From Casp-actino8 sp945862545 (GTDB taxonomy: Bacteria; Actinomycetota; Acidimicrobiia; Acidimicrobiales; Ilumatobacteraceae), in the NCBI GenBank assembly GCA_945862545.1, contig CAMAYS010000071.1:1-10260 (forward strand): DNA of 10,260 bases. The letters run 5' to 3'. A program made the translations under genes and the position numbers. Shown piece after piece: positions 1-6,646 of the stretch. Each line of letters starts with the position of its first letter. Within the stretch, counting starts at the first letter, position 1. The notes under the pieces are model-generated. The model was given only the letters and a program-made list of their open reading frames with translations, ran no database searches and was not told where the DNA came from.

Positions 1-881
1 TCGGCGGTGACTGCCGTCCAGTCGTCATCCCACATATGAAATTGATACGTCCCCAAGGTGATCATCGGTTCAATAGTGAAGATCATGCCTGGCTTCATCA
101 GCATGTTGTTACGCGCGTCGTAATAATGCAGCACTTGCACATCGGAGTGAAATTGTTCGCCGATTCCGTGACCGATGAAGGCGCGTACGACACCGAGACG
201 ATGGGCGGTGGCATGATCTTCAATGGCTTTTCCGATATCGCTGAGGGGACGATCTGGTTTGACGGCACCAATGCCAAGCCACAAACATTCTTCAGTGACC
301 TTAACTAAGTTGCGATCGATATCACTCACATTGCCCACGAAAAATGTGGCGTTTGTATCGCCATGAACGCCATTGACATAACAGGTCACATCGAGGTTGA
401 TGATGTCGCCGTCCTCAATCACCGTGTCATCGGGAATACCGTGACAGATCACTTCATTCAATGAGGTGCAGACACTTTTTGGATAATGGTGATAGTTCAG
501 CGGGCTGGGGTAGGCGCCGCGTTCAATGGTCAGATCATGGACGAAAATGTCAATGTCATTTGTTGTCATGCCAACTTGGACATACTCGCCCGCCAAACGC
601 AAAATGTCGGTGGCCATGTCGCAGGCGTAGCGCATCTTTTCAATAATCTCAGGACTCTTGACCTTGGGTTCATTCCACCGTGGCACTTCGCCCGTGGCTG
701 CGTACGGAGGCTTGCCGATATGGTCAGGCACAGCGCGCATTGGCGAGATAACACCGGGTGTGATGCGGCCCTCAAGACCCTTATGGCAGCGCTTATATTT
801 GCGGCCCGATCCGCACCAACATTCGTCGTTGGATTGCGGGAGAACCGCTGGTGCTTTCATTCGGCTAGGGGTGCTAGTCAC
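1..881 (-). CDS. map: Type I methionine aminopeptidase with N-terminal SEC-C zinc motif (3' end outside window)
   Basis: Cytoplasmic metalloenzyme that removes the initiator methionine from new proteins. Reading the minus strand gives an open frame that runs off the left edge. Counting from the GTG at 881, a SEC-C motif lies near residues 18-33 (NDECWCGSGRKYKRCH, ligands C21, C23, C32, H33), followed by the pita-bread catalytic domain. The metal-site residues are visible: H147 in CHGIP, D164 in NLDVT, D175 in GDTNATF, H238 in GHGIG and E271 in TIEPM. Their spacing matches E. coli MAP (H79, D97, D108, H171, E204) to within one residue. The last metal glutamate, expected about 31 residues after E271, lies beyond the window, so about 25-35 residues are missing. 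The start is uncertain: GTG at 881 is preferred because a TANNNT box sits exactly 7 bases upstream (a leaderless pattern). ATG at 860 lacks a ribosome binding site, and ATG at 902 is also in frame. SEC-C-bearing MAPs are known in actinobacteria, where the motif may help ribosome binding (inference). Confidence 0.95.
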   Translation of the reverse strand, partial: MTSTPSRMKAPAVLPQSNDECWCGSGRKYKRCHKGLEGRITPGVISPMRAVPDHIGKPPYAATGEVPRWNEPKVKSPEIIEKMRYACDMATDILRLAGEYVQVGMTTNDIDIFVHDLTIERGAYPSPLNYHHYPKSVCTSLNEVICHGIPDDTVIEDGDIINLDVTCYVNGVHGDTNATFFVGNVSDIDRNLVKVTEECLWLGIGAVKPDRPLSDIGKAIEDHATAHRLGVVRAFIGHGIGEQFHSDVQVLHYYDARNNMLMKPGMIFTIEPMITLGTYQFHMWDDDWTAVTA

Positions 882-1021
882 AAGATTTACTCTACCTCGC
901 ATGCCCTGAACCATCTGTTTGAGAGTGGGTCCGATGACCTATTCATTGTTAGTTCGCCGTGGTTCAGATTTCTCGGCACACATCAACAAGTGCATGCCGA
1001 ATGGGGAAAGCGAGTATTTCG
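882..1021. promoter_or_regulatory. Divergent intergenic region between map and the Tad operon, with an 8-bp inverted repeat
   Basis: This is the only gap of any size in the window and must hold the promoters for both map (leftward) and the pilus operon (rightward). It contains a perfect 8-base inverted repeat: CTGAACCA at 906-913 and TGGTTCAG at 960-967, separated by 46 bases. Such a pair could be a two-site operator, but a match of this size in a region this small can also arise by chance. No convincing rightward -35/-10 pair was found; TTGAGA at 919-924 followed by TATTCA at 940-945 is the best but weak candidate, with a 15-base spacer. Confidence 0.4.
889..894 (-). promoter_or_regulatory. 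Candidate -10 box of a leaderless promoter for map
   Basis: The minus strand reads TAGAGT, then 7 bases (AAATCTT), then GTG at 881. TANNNT followed by about 7 bases and a start codon is the usual layout of leaderless actinobacterial transcripts. I see no good TTGACA-like -35 box 16-18 bases further upstream, so this rests on the -10 box and spacing alone. Confidence 0.35.
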
Positions 1022-1684
1022 ATGAGTCAAGGAATCATCCAACGAGGTGGGGTGTATCGCCAACGTCTCGCAACCCTTGGGGCCTCTGTGACTGGAGGCA
1101 TGAAGCGGCAGGGTATTCGGATTCCAGAGTTTGCCGTTGGATTACTGATCGTGGCCTCGTGTGTGGGCGGGGCTTTGATGTGGCAAAATTCGCAAGATTC
1201 AGGTGTGAGTGTGCTGATCACATCGCGATTCTTGACACGTGGCGCGCAAGTTCGAGCCGGCGATCTAGTCACCGCGCATATCAGCAGTGATACCGAGATC
1301 GCCCTCTTACCCAGTTCGGCTGCGTCGCAAGTGATTGGTATGCGCGCTTCTTTCGATATCCCTGCGGGTACGCCATTGAATGCCTCGCAACTTATCTCTG
1401 TTGCGCCTTTGGGAAAAGGTGAGGGTCTCGCCGGGATCACAGTCACAAGCGGGCAAGCGCCAGCACATCTCTCAGCTGGTGATGATGTGCAACTCATTGC
1501 CGTTGATAATCAAAGCGATGGTTCAAAACTCGCCAGCACCATCGCGGGATCGGTACAAGTGTGGGAAATATCTGAACCCGATGCCATGAGCGGTGATCGA
1601 TCAGTGACGTTACGCGTCGGATTGGCTTCGGCCTCGCAGATGATCGGTCACGACGAACTTCATCTCATCAAGGTGGTGAATTGA
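1022..1684 (+). CDS. cpaB: SAF-domain protein, CpaB/RcpC-like pilus assembly component
   Basis: Predicted membrane-anchored protein of the Tad pilus machine, 220 residues from ATG 1022. After a basic N-terminal segment it has one hydrophobic helix at about residues 36-54 (FAVGLLIVASCVGGALMW). An extracytoplasmic SAF-like domain follows at about 63-127, with the typical 'V-x-A-G-D-L' and 'I-P-A-G-T-P-L' elements. A second part at about 133-220 has the 'GLAGITV...LSAGDDVQLIAV' pattern of CpaB/RcpC proteins. In diderm bacteria CpaB works with the secretin; here there is no secretin, so the role is probably on the outer face of the single membrane or in the wall (inference). In-frame starts at 959 (GTG) and 1001 (ATG) exist. 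I chose 1022 because purine-rich sequence (GGGGAAAGCGAG) precedes it, but 1001 cannot be excluded. It is the first gene of the operon, and its stop lies 1 base before the next start. Confidence 0.75.
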   Translation: MSQGIIQRGGVYRQRLATLGASVTGGMKRQGIRIPEFAVGLLIVASCVGGALMWQNSQDSGVSVLITSRFLTRGAQVRAGDLVTAHISSDTEIALLPSSAASQVIGMRASFDIPAGTPLNASQLISVAPLGKGEGLAGITVTSGQAPAHLSAGDDVQLIAVDNQSDGSKLASTIAGSVQVWEISEPDAMSGDRSVTLRVGLASASQMIGHDELHLIKVVN

Positions 1685-1685
1685 G

Positions 1686-2363
1686 ATGACGTTGATCGTC
1701 ACTGGCACAACTGGCGGACTCACCGATCTCGGGACGGTGTCCCTTCATCTCGCAACTTTGTGGCCTCATCCGGTCACTGTGATTGAGGCAGATCCAGATG
1801 GTGGCCGTTTGGCAGCGCGCCACAATTGGGAACTTCGACCTGGGCTCGCTGAGTTAGCGGGTCATCTGCGTACACCGGCAACCTCAACGCTTGACCCCGC
1901 CACCCTTTGTCGTGAATATCGACATCACGTCAGCGTCGTTGTGGCTCCACCTTCAGCGGAGCAAGTGATTGCTGCGCTATCTGTGATCGGACCAAACGTG
2001 CGCAATATCGAAGAATTCTTAGGTGGCGACATTGTTATTGATGTGGGGCGTGTGCGACCCAATAGTCCGGCTGCTGAACTGATTCGCCAAGCAGATATTC
2101 GCCTTCTGATCACGCGCACTGATCTTGACGATGTCGTTGTGCTTGTTCATCGTCAGCAATTACTCAACGATTTCGGTCTCTGGAAGATTCTTGCTGCTGG
2201 TGGCAGATACACCGTGAAAGAGTTATCTCAGGCAGTGGAGTTCCCTGTTCTTGCCGACCTCTTGCCTGGCGACCGCAAAAGTAGTGCTTCATTACGAAAA
2301 GCGATCACCGCCTTGGCAAACGAACTGCAACCCACTCGCTTATCTAGTCTGGCGGTGGTGTGA
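1686..2363 (+). CDS. tadZ: ParA/MinD-like protein of the Tad locus (TadZ/CpaE-like) with degenerate P-loop
   Basis: A 225-residue soluble protein that resembles the ParA/MinD fold and probably positions or assists the pilus ATPase at the membrane. The N-terminus runs beta-strand, then a glycine-rich loop TGTTGGLTDLGT (residues 6-17) where a Walker A motif is expected, but neither of the usual lysines is present. EADPDGGRLAARH (34-46) matches the segment that follows the second strand in actinobacterial ParA-like Tad proteins, and IVIDVGR (116-122) sits where Walker B belongs. IRLLITRTDLDDVV (138-151) resembles the later core strand and helix. Loss of the lysine suggests weak or absent ATP hydrolysis (inference); TadZ proteins elsewhere are known to have atypical ATPase motifs. 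It follows the SAF gene by 1 base, and its stop codon overlaps the tadA start (TGATG). Confidence 0.7.
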   Translation: MTLIVTGTTGGLTDLGTVSLHLATLWPHPVTVIEADPDGGRLAARHNWELRPGLAELAGHLRTPATSTLDPATLCREYRHHVSVVVAPPSAEQVIAALSVIGPNVRNIEEFLGGDIVIDVGRVRPNSPAAELIRQADIRLLITRTDLDDVVVLVHRQQLLNDFGLWKILAAGGRYTVKELSQAVEFPVLADLLPGDRKSSASLRKAITALANELQPTRLSSLAVV

Positions 2364-3682
2364 TGTCGCTAACCCCAGCAGACATTGTGCAGAGAGATCT
2401 CATTGCTCAGATGACTGCAGTCTTGATTGATCATCGTCAGAAGCGTCGCGCTCAGGGCCTTGAATCGTCGAGTGCCGATGAATGGGAAGTTGCCCGAGAT
2501 TTGGCACGACAGTTTTTCGATCAACGCATATCGCAGTCCTTATTGATGGGCACTGCAGATTTGGGATTAGCCAATCAGATTGATCTCACGAAGAAAGCCA
2601 TTGATGCCGTTCTTGGCTTCGGTCCATTACAAGAACTACTGGATAATCCTTTGATTACCGACATTCATGTACGCGGTTCTTCTCCTGTCTGGGTCAAACA
2701 CACCGATGGTTCACGTCATGAACTTGATCCAGTGGTGAGCAGTGACGAAGAACTTGTGCGGCTAGTCCGCAATGTGGCCTCACGCTCGCGCAATGGTGAG
2801 CGACGGTTTGATGCCTTAGCAGCGGAATGCAATGTCTGCCTTGATGATGGAAGTCGACTCTTCGCGGTGATGGATGTTTCGCAAAAGCCACTGCTAGTGA
2901 TTCGTAAGCACCAGTTTCATCTCTCTTCTCTAGATGAATTGCGGCGCAATGGTCTGATGTCTCCGACGGTGCATCGGTTTCTGCGGGCAGCCGTTCTTGC
3001 TAAGAGAAATATTATTGTCGCCGGTGGTACTGGCAGTGGTAAAACCACATTATTGCGAGCATTGATGAATGAGATCCCGTTTCATGAGCGGATTGTGACC
3101 ATTGAAGACGCCTTTGAACTTGGCTTAGGAAGATTTGTTCAACTCCATCCAGATCACGATGAGTTGCAGTCTCGTGACGCCAACATCGAGGGTCTCGGTG
3201 CGATTTCACTTGCCGATTTGACGCGCATGGCCTTGCGTATGGATCCTGATCGGGTTGTCGTCGGTGAGGTACGTGGTGCAGAAGCCTTCGCGATGTTGAT
3301 GGCCATGAGTCAGGGGAATAACGGTTCAATGTGCACACTGCACGCCGATTCAACTCGTTCAGCATTTTCCAAACTTGCGGCCTACGTGTCAATGGCAAAT
3401 ACTGGTCTGCCGATAGACGTAGTGAATCTTTTAATCGCCAACGCTCTGCACATTGTTGTGCATATTGAAATGTTCAATGGCCAGCGTCGTATCAGCAGTA
3501 TCCGCGAGGTAGTGGACTGCGATGGGCCGCGAATTGTTTCTAACGAAATCTTCGTCGCTCATGGTCACGCATGTGCAGAGCCGGCATATCCAATGACCAG
3601 CGAGTTACGCGATTTATTAGTGACACACGGATATGACGATGCAGAAGTTGTCCCATTACACATTGTGAGCGGTCGACGATGA
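2363..3682 (+). CDS. tadA: Tad pilus assembly ATPase TadA/CpaF (secretion ATPase GspE family)
   Basis: Cytoplasmic hexameric ATPase that powers Flp pilus assembly, 439 residues from ATG 2363. The N-terminal region contains the family's 'GFGPLQELLDNPLITDIHV' segment at about residues 90-108, and the substrate-facing subdomain continues through the RRFDALAAE and DDGSRLFAV blocks. Walker A is GGTGSGKTT at 221-229 (catalytic lysine K227). An Asp box lies around IVTIEDAFEL. Walker B is DPDRVVVGEVRGAEA with E302, and the His box is CTLHADS with H327. All the expected catalytic elements are intact, so this should be an active enzyme. A GTG start at 2360 is also in frame, but ATG 2363 shares its A with the TGA of the preceding gene, which suits translational coupling. 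The 3' end overlaps tadB by 4 bases (ATGA). Confidence 0.95.
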   Translation: MSLTPADIVQRDLIAQMTAVLIDHRQKRRAQGLESSSADEWEVARDLARQFFDQRISQSLLMGTADLGLANQIDLTKKAIDAVLGFGPLQELLDNPLITDIHVRGSSPVWVKHTDGSRHELDPVVSSDEELVRLVRNVASRSRNGERRFDALAAECNVCLDDGSRLFAVMDVSQKPLLVIRKHQFHLSSLDELRRNGLMSPTVHRFLRAAVLAKRNIIVAGGTGSGKTTLLRALMNEIPFHERIVTIEDAFELGLGRFVQLHPDHDELQSRDANIEGLGAISLADLTRMALRMDPDRVVVGEVRGAEAFAMLMAMSQGNNGSMCTLHADSTRSAFSKLAAYVSMANTGLPIDVVNLLIANALHIVVHIEMFNGQRRISSIREVVDCDGPRIVSNEIFVAHGHACAEPAYPMTSELRDLLVTHGYDDAEVVPLHIVSGRR

Positions 3683-4392
3683 ATACGATTCTGCGACTTG
3701 TATTTGGTTTGGTTCTAGCTACGGGCACGCTCCTTGTCCTGGCTGGATTGCGTGGGGTGGTGGTCATTCGATCGGGAATTCGAGTGCCACGCCCCGCGCG
3801 ACGATCGGTCGATGAAACAAAGTTGGTTGAAGCACTAGCAGTGTGGACCGAACAGTTACGGGACACTATGGCGGGAGCACGGGGATTAGAACAAGCACTG
3901 ACCGTCACCGCGGCGACTGCACCGCTAGCGATACGCCCAGCAGTCGAGCAATTGTCGGCACGCTTAGGCTTTATGGCGCTACCAGACGCCGTGCGCCAAT
4001 TCGCCACAGATATCAATCATCCCTCGGCTGACTTTGTCGTAGCGGCACTCATTACCGCGTCCGAAAATCAAGTCCGCGATGTCGGAGCACTGCTTGGCCA
4101 TTTAGCAGAGTGCTGTCGCAGTGATGTGCAGATGCGAACGCGGGTGTGGGTGGCGCGAGCCCGCATCCGCAGCGCGGTGCGGATCATTATCGCCGTCGTG
4201 GTTCTCTTCGTTGTAGCACTATTGATCTTGAATCCCACGTACTTGGTGGCGTATACCAAGCCGAGCGGGATGATGGCCTTAGGTGTCGTCATTGCAATGT
4301 TTGGCACTTCCTTAGTGATGTTGCAACGCTTGGGTCGCTTTACTATCTCGCCGCGTTTCATCGCTCGCCCTATGTCTGACGTGGCGTCATGA
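3679..4392 (+). CDS. tadB: Tad pilus inner-membrane platform protein TadB (T2SSF/GspF family)
   Basis: Integral membrane protein that, with TadC, forms the platform on which TadA acts; 237 residues. Hydrophobic helices are at about residues 5-24, 168-186 and 198-216. Between the first and second lies a cytoplasmic T2SSF-type helical domain (about 48-160). It begins with WTEQLRDTMAGARGLEQAL, close to the 'L..WTE.LRD.L.ag.GLeqAl' opening of actinobacterial TadB proteins, and carries the later 'AALITASE' and 'LLGHLAECCRSDVQMRTRV' helices. The start overlaps the tadA stop by 4 bases (ATGA), and the end overlaps tadC the same way. The family is recognised from these features and from its position between TadA and TadC. 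Confidence 0.88.
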   Translation: MNTILRLVFGLVLATGTLLVLAGLRGVVVIRSGIRVPRPARRSVDETKLVEALAVWTEQLRDTMAGARGLEQALTVTAATAPLAIRPAVEQLSARLGFMALPDAVRQFATDINHPSADFVVAALITASENQVRDVGALLGHLAECCRSDVQMRTRVWVARARIRSAVRIIIAVVVLFVVALLILNPTYLVAYTKPSGMMALGVVIAMFGTSLVMLQRLGRFTISPRFIARPMSDVAS

Positions 4393-5234
4393 TCTTTTGG
4401 GGTGTGGGCGCTGGTCTCGGTGGGTTATTGATCCGCCAATCTCTACGTCGTCCCGCCTTAGCGACAGTTCTCCCCAAGTACGGCTCAGGAGCAACGGCGA
4501 GCCGCTCACAGATGCAGTTACTGGTCAGACTCATTGAAAAACATTTCTCGGTCTCAACATCTGATCTAGCAATGTGTGATCGAACTCTGACCGAGGTCAC
4601 CACCGAGCGGCTATTAGGTGCTCTCATCGGAGCGGCTCTACCACTGGCAATGTTGGTGCTGACAACTTTAGGTGGGGCTGGATTACCGCTATCACTGCTG
4701 ATGGTGTGTTCGTTGATTCTCGCAGTCTTAGGTTTTATCTTGCCAGTGATTGCGTTACGCACTCGCGCATCGGCTCGACGGCGTGAATTCAGAACAGCAT
4801 TATCGGCTTTCTTGGATTTGGTATCAATCATGTTGGCTGGCGGCGCTGGGATCGAAACGGCCTTAGTGAGTGCATCTCGAGTTGGGGACGGAGAAACATT
4901 CACCAGGATTGCTGATGCCTTAGATGTTGCACGTTCACGTCGTCAGTCACTGTGGGAAGTGTTGGCAGTTGAGGGCGAGCGACTGGGCATTGAAGAGTTG
5001 CCCGAGTTGGCTGCCACGATTCGTCTTGGTGGTGAGCAAGGTGCGCGGATGACGGCGTCTTTAGTTGCAAAAGCCTCATCCATGCGATCCAAGCAGTTGG
5101 CCGAGATTGAGGCTCAAGCGAATTCGGCGACGGAGCGCATGGGCTTACCGATGGTTCTGCTGTTCTTGGGATTCTTGGTTCTTCTTGGCTACCCAGCATT
5201 ACAAATGATTAATTCCGGATTTGGTTCTCAATAA
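4389..5234 (+). CDS. tadC: Tad pilus inner-membrane platform protein TadC (T2SSF/GspF family)
   Basis: Second platform protein, 281 residues. Hydrophobic helices lie at about 76-94, 99-123 and 252-270, plus a weakly hydrophobic N-terminus (3-15). The T2SSF domain spans about 133-265, with the signature FLDLVSIMLAGGAGIETAL near 141-159, a segment EELPELAATIRLGGEQGARM (202-221), and the closing KQLAEIEAQANSATERM and FLGFLVLLGYPALQMI stretches typical of TadC. It starts inside the tadB stop (ATGA overlap) and ends with TAA at 5232. A 25-base gap then precedes the pilin gene, the largest break within the operon. Confidence 0.9.
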   Translation: MIFWGVGAGLGGLLIRQSLRRPALATVLPKYGSGATASRSQMQLLVRLIEKHFSVSTSDLAMCDRTLTEVTTERLLGALIGAALPLAMLVLTTLGGAGLPLSLLMVCSLILAVLGFILPVIALRTRASARRREFRTALSAFLDLVSIMLAGGAGIETALVSASRVGDGETFTRIADALDVARSRRQSLWEVLAVEGERLGIEELPELAATIRLGGEQGARMTASLVAKASSMRSKQLAEIEAQANSATERMGLPMVLLFLGFLVLLGYPALQMINSGFGSQ

Positions 5235-5242
5235 ACAAACAC

Positions 5243-5257
5243 AAGGAAAAGGAAAAG
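5243..5257 (+). promoter_or_regulatory. Strong, doubled Shine-Dalgarno stretch before the pilin gene
   Basis: A pure purine run AAGGAAAAGGAAAAG contains two AAGGA cores. The nearer core (GGA at 5251-5253) is 6 bases from ATG 5260. Every other gene of the operon starts inside or within 1 base of the preceding stop, so this dedicated site probably raises translation of the major pilin over its neighbours (inference). It also decides the start at 5260 against an in-frame TTG at 5221. Confidence 0.6.
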
Positions 5258-5259
5258 AT

Positions 5260-5454
5260 ATGGAAAACTTCAAGCAACTATGGCAGTACTACACCATTCG
5301 TTTACAGGCGTCCCAGGAAAGTGATCGTGACCGTGGCGAAGTCAGTGCCACAACAGTGGTCATGGCTGCAGCACTGATCGGTTTGGCCATTTCAGTCGGG
5401 GTCATCGTTTCTGGCAAAGTCAGCACTAAAGCCAACTCACTGAACCTGGGCTGA
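5260..5454 (+). CDS. Small Flp-like pilin (putative major Tad pilus subunit)
   Basis: A 64-residue prepilin-like protein. The N-terminal leader (residues 1-26) is polar and charged and ends in SDRDRG. A hydrophobic helix ATTVVMAAALIGLAISVGVIV (about 30-50) and a short polar tail follow. This layout, its small size and its place directly after tadC make it the likely fibre subunit. Cleavage by a prepilin peptidase after G26 would leave EVSATTVV as the mature start. The glutamate is then at +1 rather than at the +5 position usual in type IV pilins, and the classical Flp 'EY' pair is absent. The leader is fairly long. No prepilin peptidase gene is in the window. The stop is 1 base before the next start. 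Confidence 0.75.
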   Translation: MENFKQLWQYYTIRLQASQESDRDRGEVSATTVVMAAALIGLAISVGVIVSGKVSTKANSLNLG

Positions 5455-5455
5455 G

Positions 5456-5851
5456 ATGTCCTTGAGCCAACGAGACAAAGGTGAGACCTCGGCGCAAGTT
5501 GTTTTAGTCGTGCCGGTGATCATCCTGATCTTGATGTTGGCCATTCAAGCTGGACTTTATTTTCACACCTCAAATGTCGCGGGTGCGGCGGCGGCCCAAG
5601 GTGCAACCGCCGCATCCTCGGTGAATATCGCGAGTTCAGTTGCGGTTCAGCTTGGTCAAACATCGGCCAGCAATTTTGTGACGGCCGCTGGGGCGCAATT
5701 ATTTGCGACACCGCTCGTCATCATCAGCGCAGGGATGGTGAGTGTGACAGTGCAGGTCAAAGTTCCGCGGATTATCCCGTTCTTTTCTAGTTCTGTTGGT
5801 CGATCAGTGATTGAGCCACTTGAACGTTTCACTTTTGAGGTCAATCGATGA
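5456..5851 (+). CDS. tadE: TadE-like pseudopilin, first copy
   Basis: A 131-residue protein with a very short charged leader (MSLSQRDKG), then the TadE-like hydrophobic helix (about 13-34; SAQVVLVVPVIILILMLAIQ). Next is the aromatic/alanine-rich segment GLYFHTSNVAGAAAAQGATAA (split here as GLYFHTSN at 33-40 and VAGAAAAQGATAA at 41-53), typical of actinobacterial TadE. Processing after G9 would leave ETSAQ at the mature start, so the glutamate is at +1, as in the preceding pilin. The rest is an extracytoplasmic domain ending in a conserved-looking 'E-R-F' segment. It probably acts as a minor pilin that helps start or stabilise the fibre. The stop overlaps the next gene by 4 bases (ATGA). Confidence 0.8.
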   Translation: MSLSQRDKGETSAQVVLVVPVIILILMLAIQAGLYFHTSNVAGAAAAQGATAASSVNIASSVAVQLGQTSASNFVTAAGAQLFATPLVIISAGMVSVTVQVKVPRIIPFFSSSVGRSVIEPLERFTFEVNR

Positions 5852-6249
5852 AAAGTGATCGGGGCAGCGCGGCAGTGGAGATGGTCTTGCTGACACCCGT
5901 ATTGGTGATGTTGATGATCTTTGTGGTGCACGCTGGTCGCGCTGGTGAAGGACTGAACGAATTACGCCATGCGGCTGATCAAGGTGCGCGGGCGGCCTCG
6001 TTAGTCGCACCTTCAGGTATGAATGTTGTGGCTACAAATGCTGTGGTCAAAGACTTGACCTCATCGGGCTTATCGTGCGTCAACCCGGTGGTCTCCACGA
6101 TCTATCTGAAACTGGGGAATACCGGTTCGGTGACCGTCAACGTGACCTGTCGGACCTCCACTGCTGGTCTCTCGCTACTCGGAGCCAATACCGTGAGTTT
6201 GCAGGCGTCATCAACTGAGGTAGTTGACCGCTATCGAGCCGGCGACTGA
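5848..6249 (+). CDS. TadE-like pseudopilin, second copy
   Basis: A 133-residue protein whose start overlaps the previous stop (ATGA). The leader MKSDRG is followed by SAAVEMVLLTPVLVMLMIFVV: cleavage after G6 would place E11 at +5, the classical type IV pilin position, unlike the two genes before it. The hydrophobic helix spans about 12-30, followed by the helical ELRHAADQGARAA stretch common in TadE-like proteins. The extracytoplasmic part has exactly two cysteines (C77 and C101), which could form a disulfide outside the cell, and ends in beta-rich sequence. It is likely a minor pilin working with the first TadE-like protein; naming it TadE or TadF is a matter of convention here. Confidence 0.75.
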   Translation: MKSDRGSAAVEMVLLTPVLVMLMIFVVHAGRAGEGLNELRHAADQGARAASLVAPSGMNVVATNAVVKDLTSSGLSCVNPVVSTIYLKLGNTGSVTVNVTCRTSTAGLSLLGANTVSLQASSTEVVDRYRAGD

Positions 6250-6250
6250 G

Positions 6251-6646
6251 ATGGTCCCTATTCAGTCCCGAGATAAGGGTGTGATCACAGGTTTCGTGGT
6301 GGGCTTAGTTCTCTCATTCACTGCCGTTGCCGGCTTGGCAGTTGATAGTGGGCGAATTGTGTCGGCGCGTGTATCGGCTAGTGATCATGCAGAAAACGCT
6401 GCGCGCGTGGGTGCACAAGAGGTCACACTTCTGCGGCTCGGTTGGCGATTCCTTGATCCAGCAGCGGCGAAAACGGCGGCCCAACAATATTTGCAACGTT
6501 ATGGCCTGGTGGGAGATATCACTGTGGGATATCGCACGGTCACGGTCACCGTGCGAATGACTCAGGCCACAACACTATTGCGCTTGGTGGGTATTTCGAG
6601 TCGCACCGTGTCGGCAACGCGCACGGCCGAGATCTTTGATTCATGA
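6251..6646 (+). CDS. TadG-like minor pilin / Tad-associated membrane protein
   Basis: A 131-residue protein from ATG 6251, 1 base after the preceding stop; an in-frame TTG at 6224 would lengthen it by 9 residues but lies inside the previous gene. The leader is MVPIQSRDKG, then a hydrophobic helix VITGFVVGLVLSFTAVAGLA (11-30), then VDSGRIVSARVSASDHAENAAR. This resembles the TadG/TadE-like 'L-A-x-D-x-G-R-x-x-x-A-R-x-x-A-x-x-A-A-x-x-A-A-R-x-G-A' pattern that follows the helix. It lacks the long von Willebrand-type domain of full TadG proteins, so it is the short actinobacterial form. The SRDKG before the helix repeats the motif of its neighbours. The last four bases overlap the next gene (ATGA). 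Confidence 0.65.
   Translation: MVPIQSRDKGVITGFVVGLVLSFTAVAGLAVDSGRIVSARVSASDHAENAARVGAQEVTLLRLGWRFLDPAAAKTAAQQYLQRYGLVGDITVGYRTVTVTVRMTQATTLLRLVGISSRTVSATRTAEIFDS

Noticed and set aside
959..1021. N-terminal extension of the SAF protein to a GTG at 959
   Set aside because: The extra 21 residues are not hydrophobic or signal-like, the GTG has no ribosome binding site, and it would fall on the inverted repeat.
486..1025. Long plus-strand open frame opposite map
   Set aside because: It lies antisense to a clear methionine aminopeptidase with all expected metal ligands, and its translation shows no recognisable domain.
1027..1497. Minus-strand open frame of 156 codons
   Set aside because: It overlaps the SAF-domain gene in full and has no family features; the plus-strand reading has a membrane helix, SAF signature and operon spacing.
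3540..4016. Minus-strand open frame over the tadA/tadB junction
   Set aside because: Both plus-strand genes are well supported, and the ATGA overlap between them leaves no room for an independent gene.
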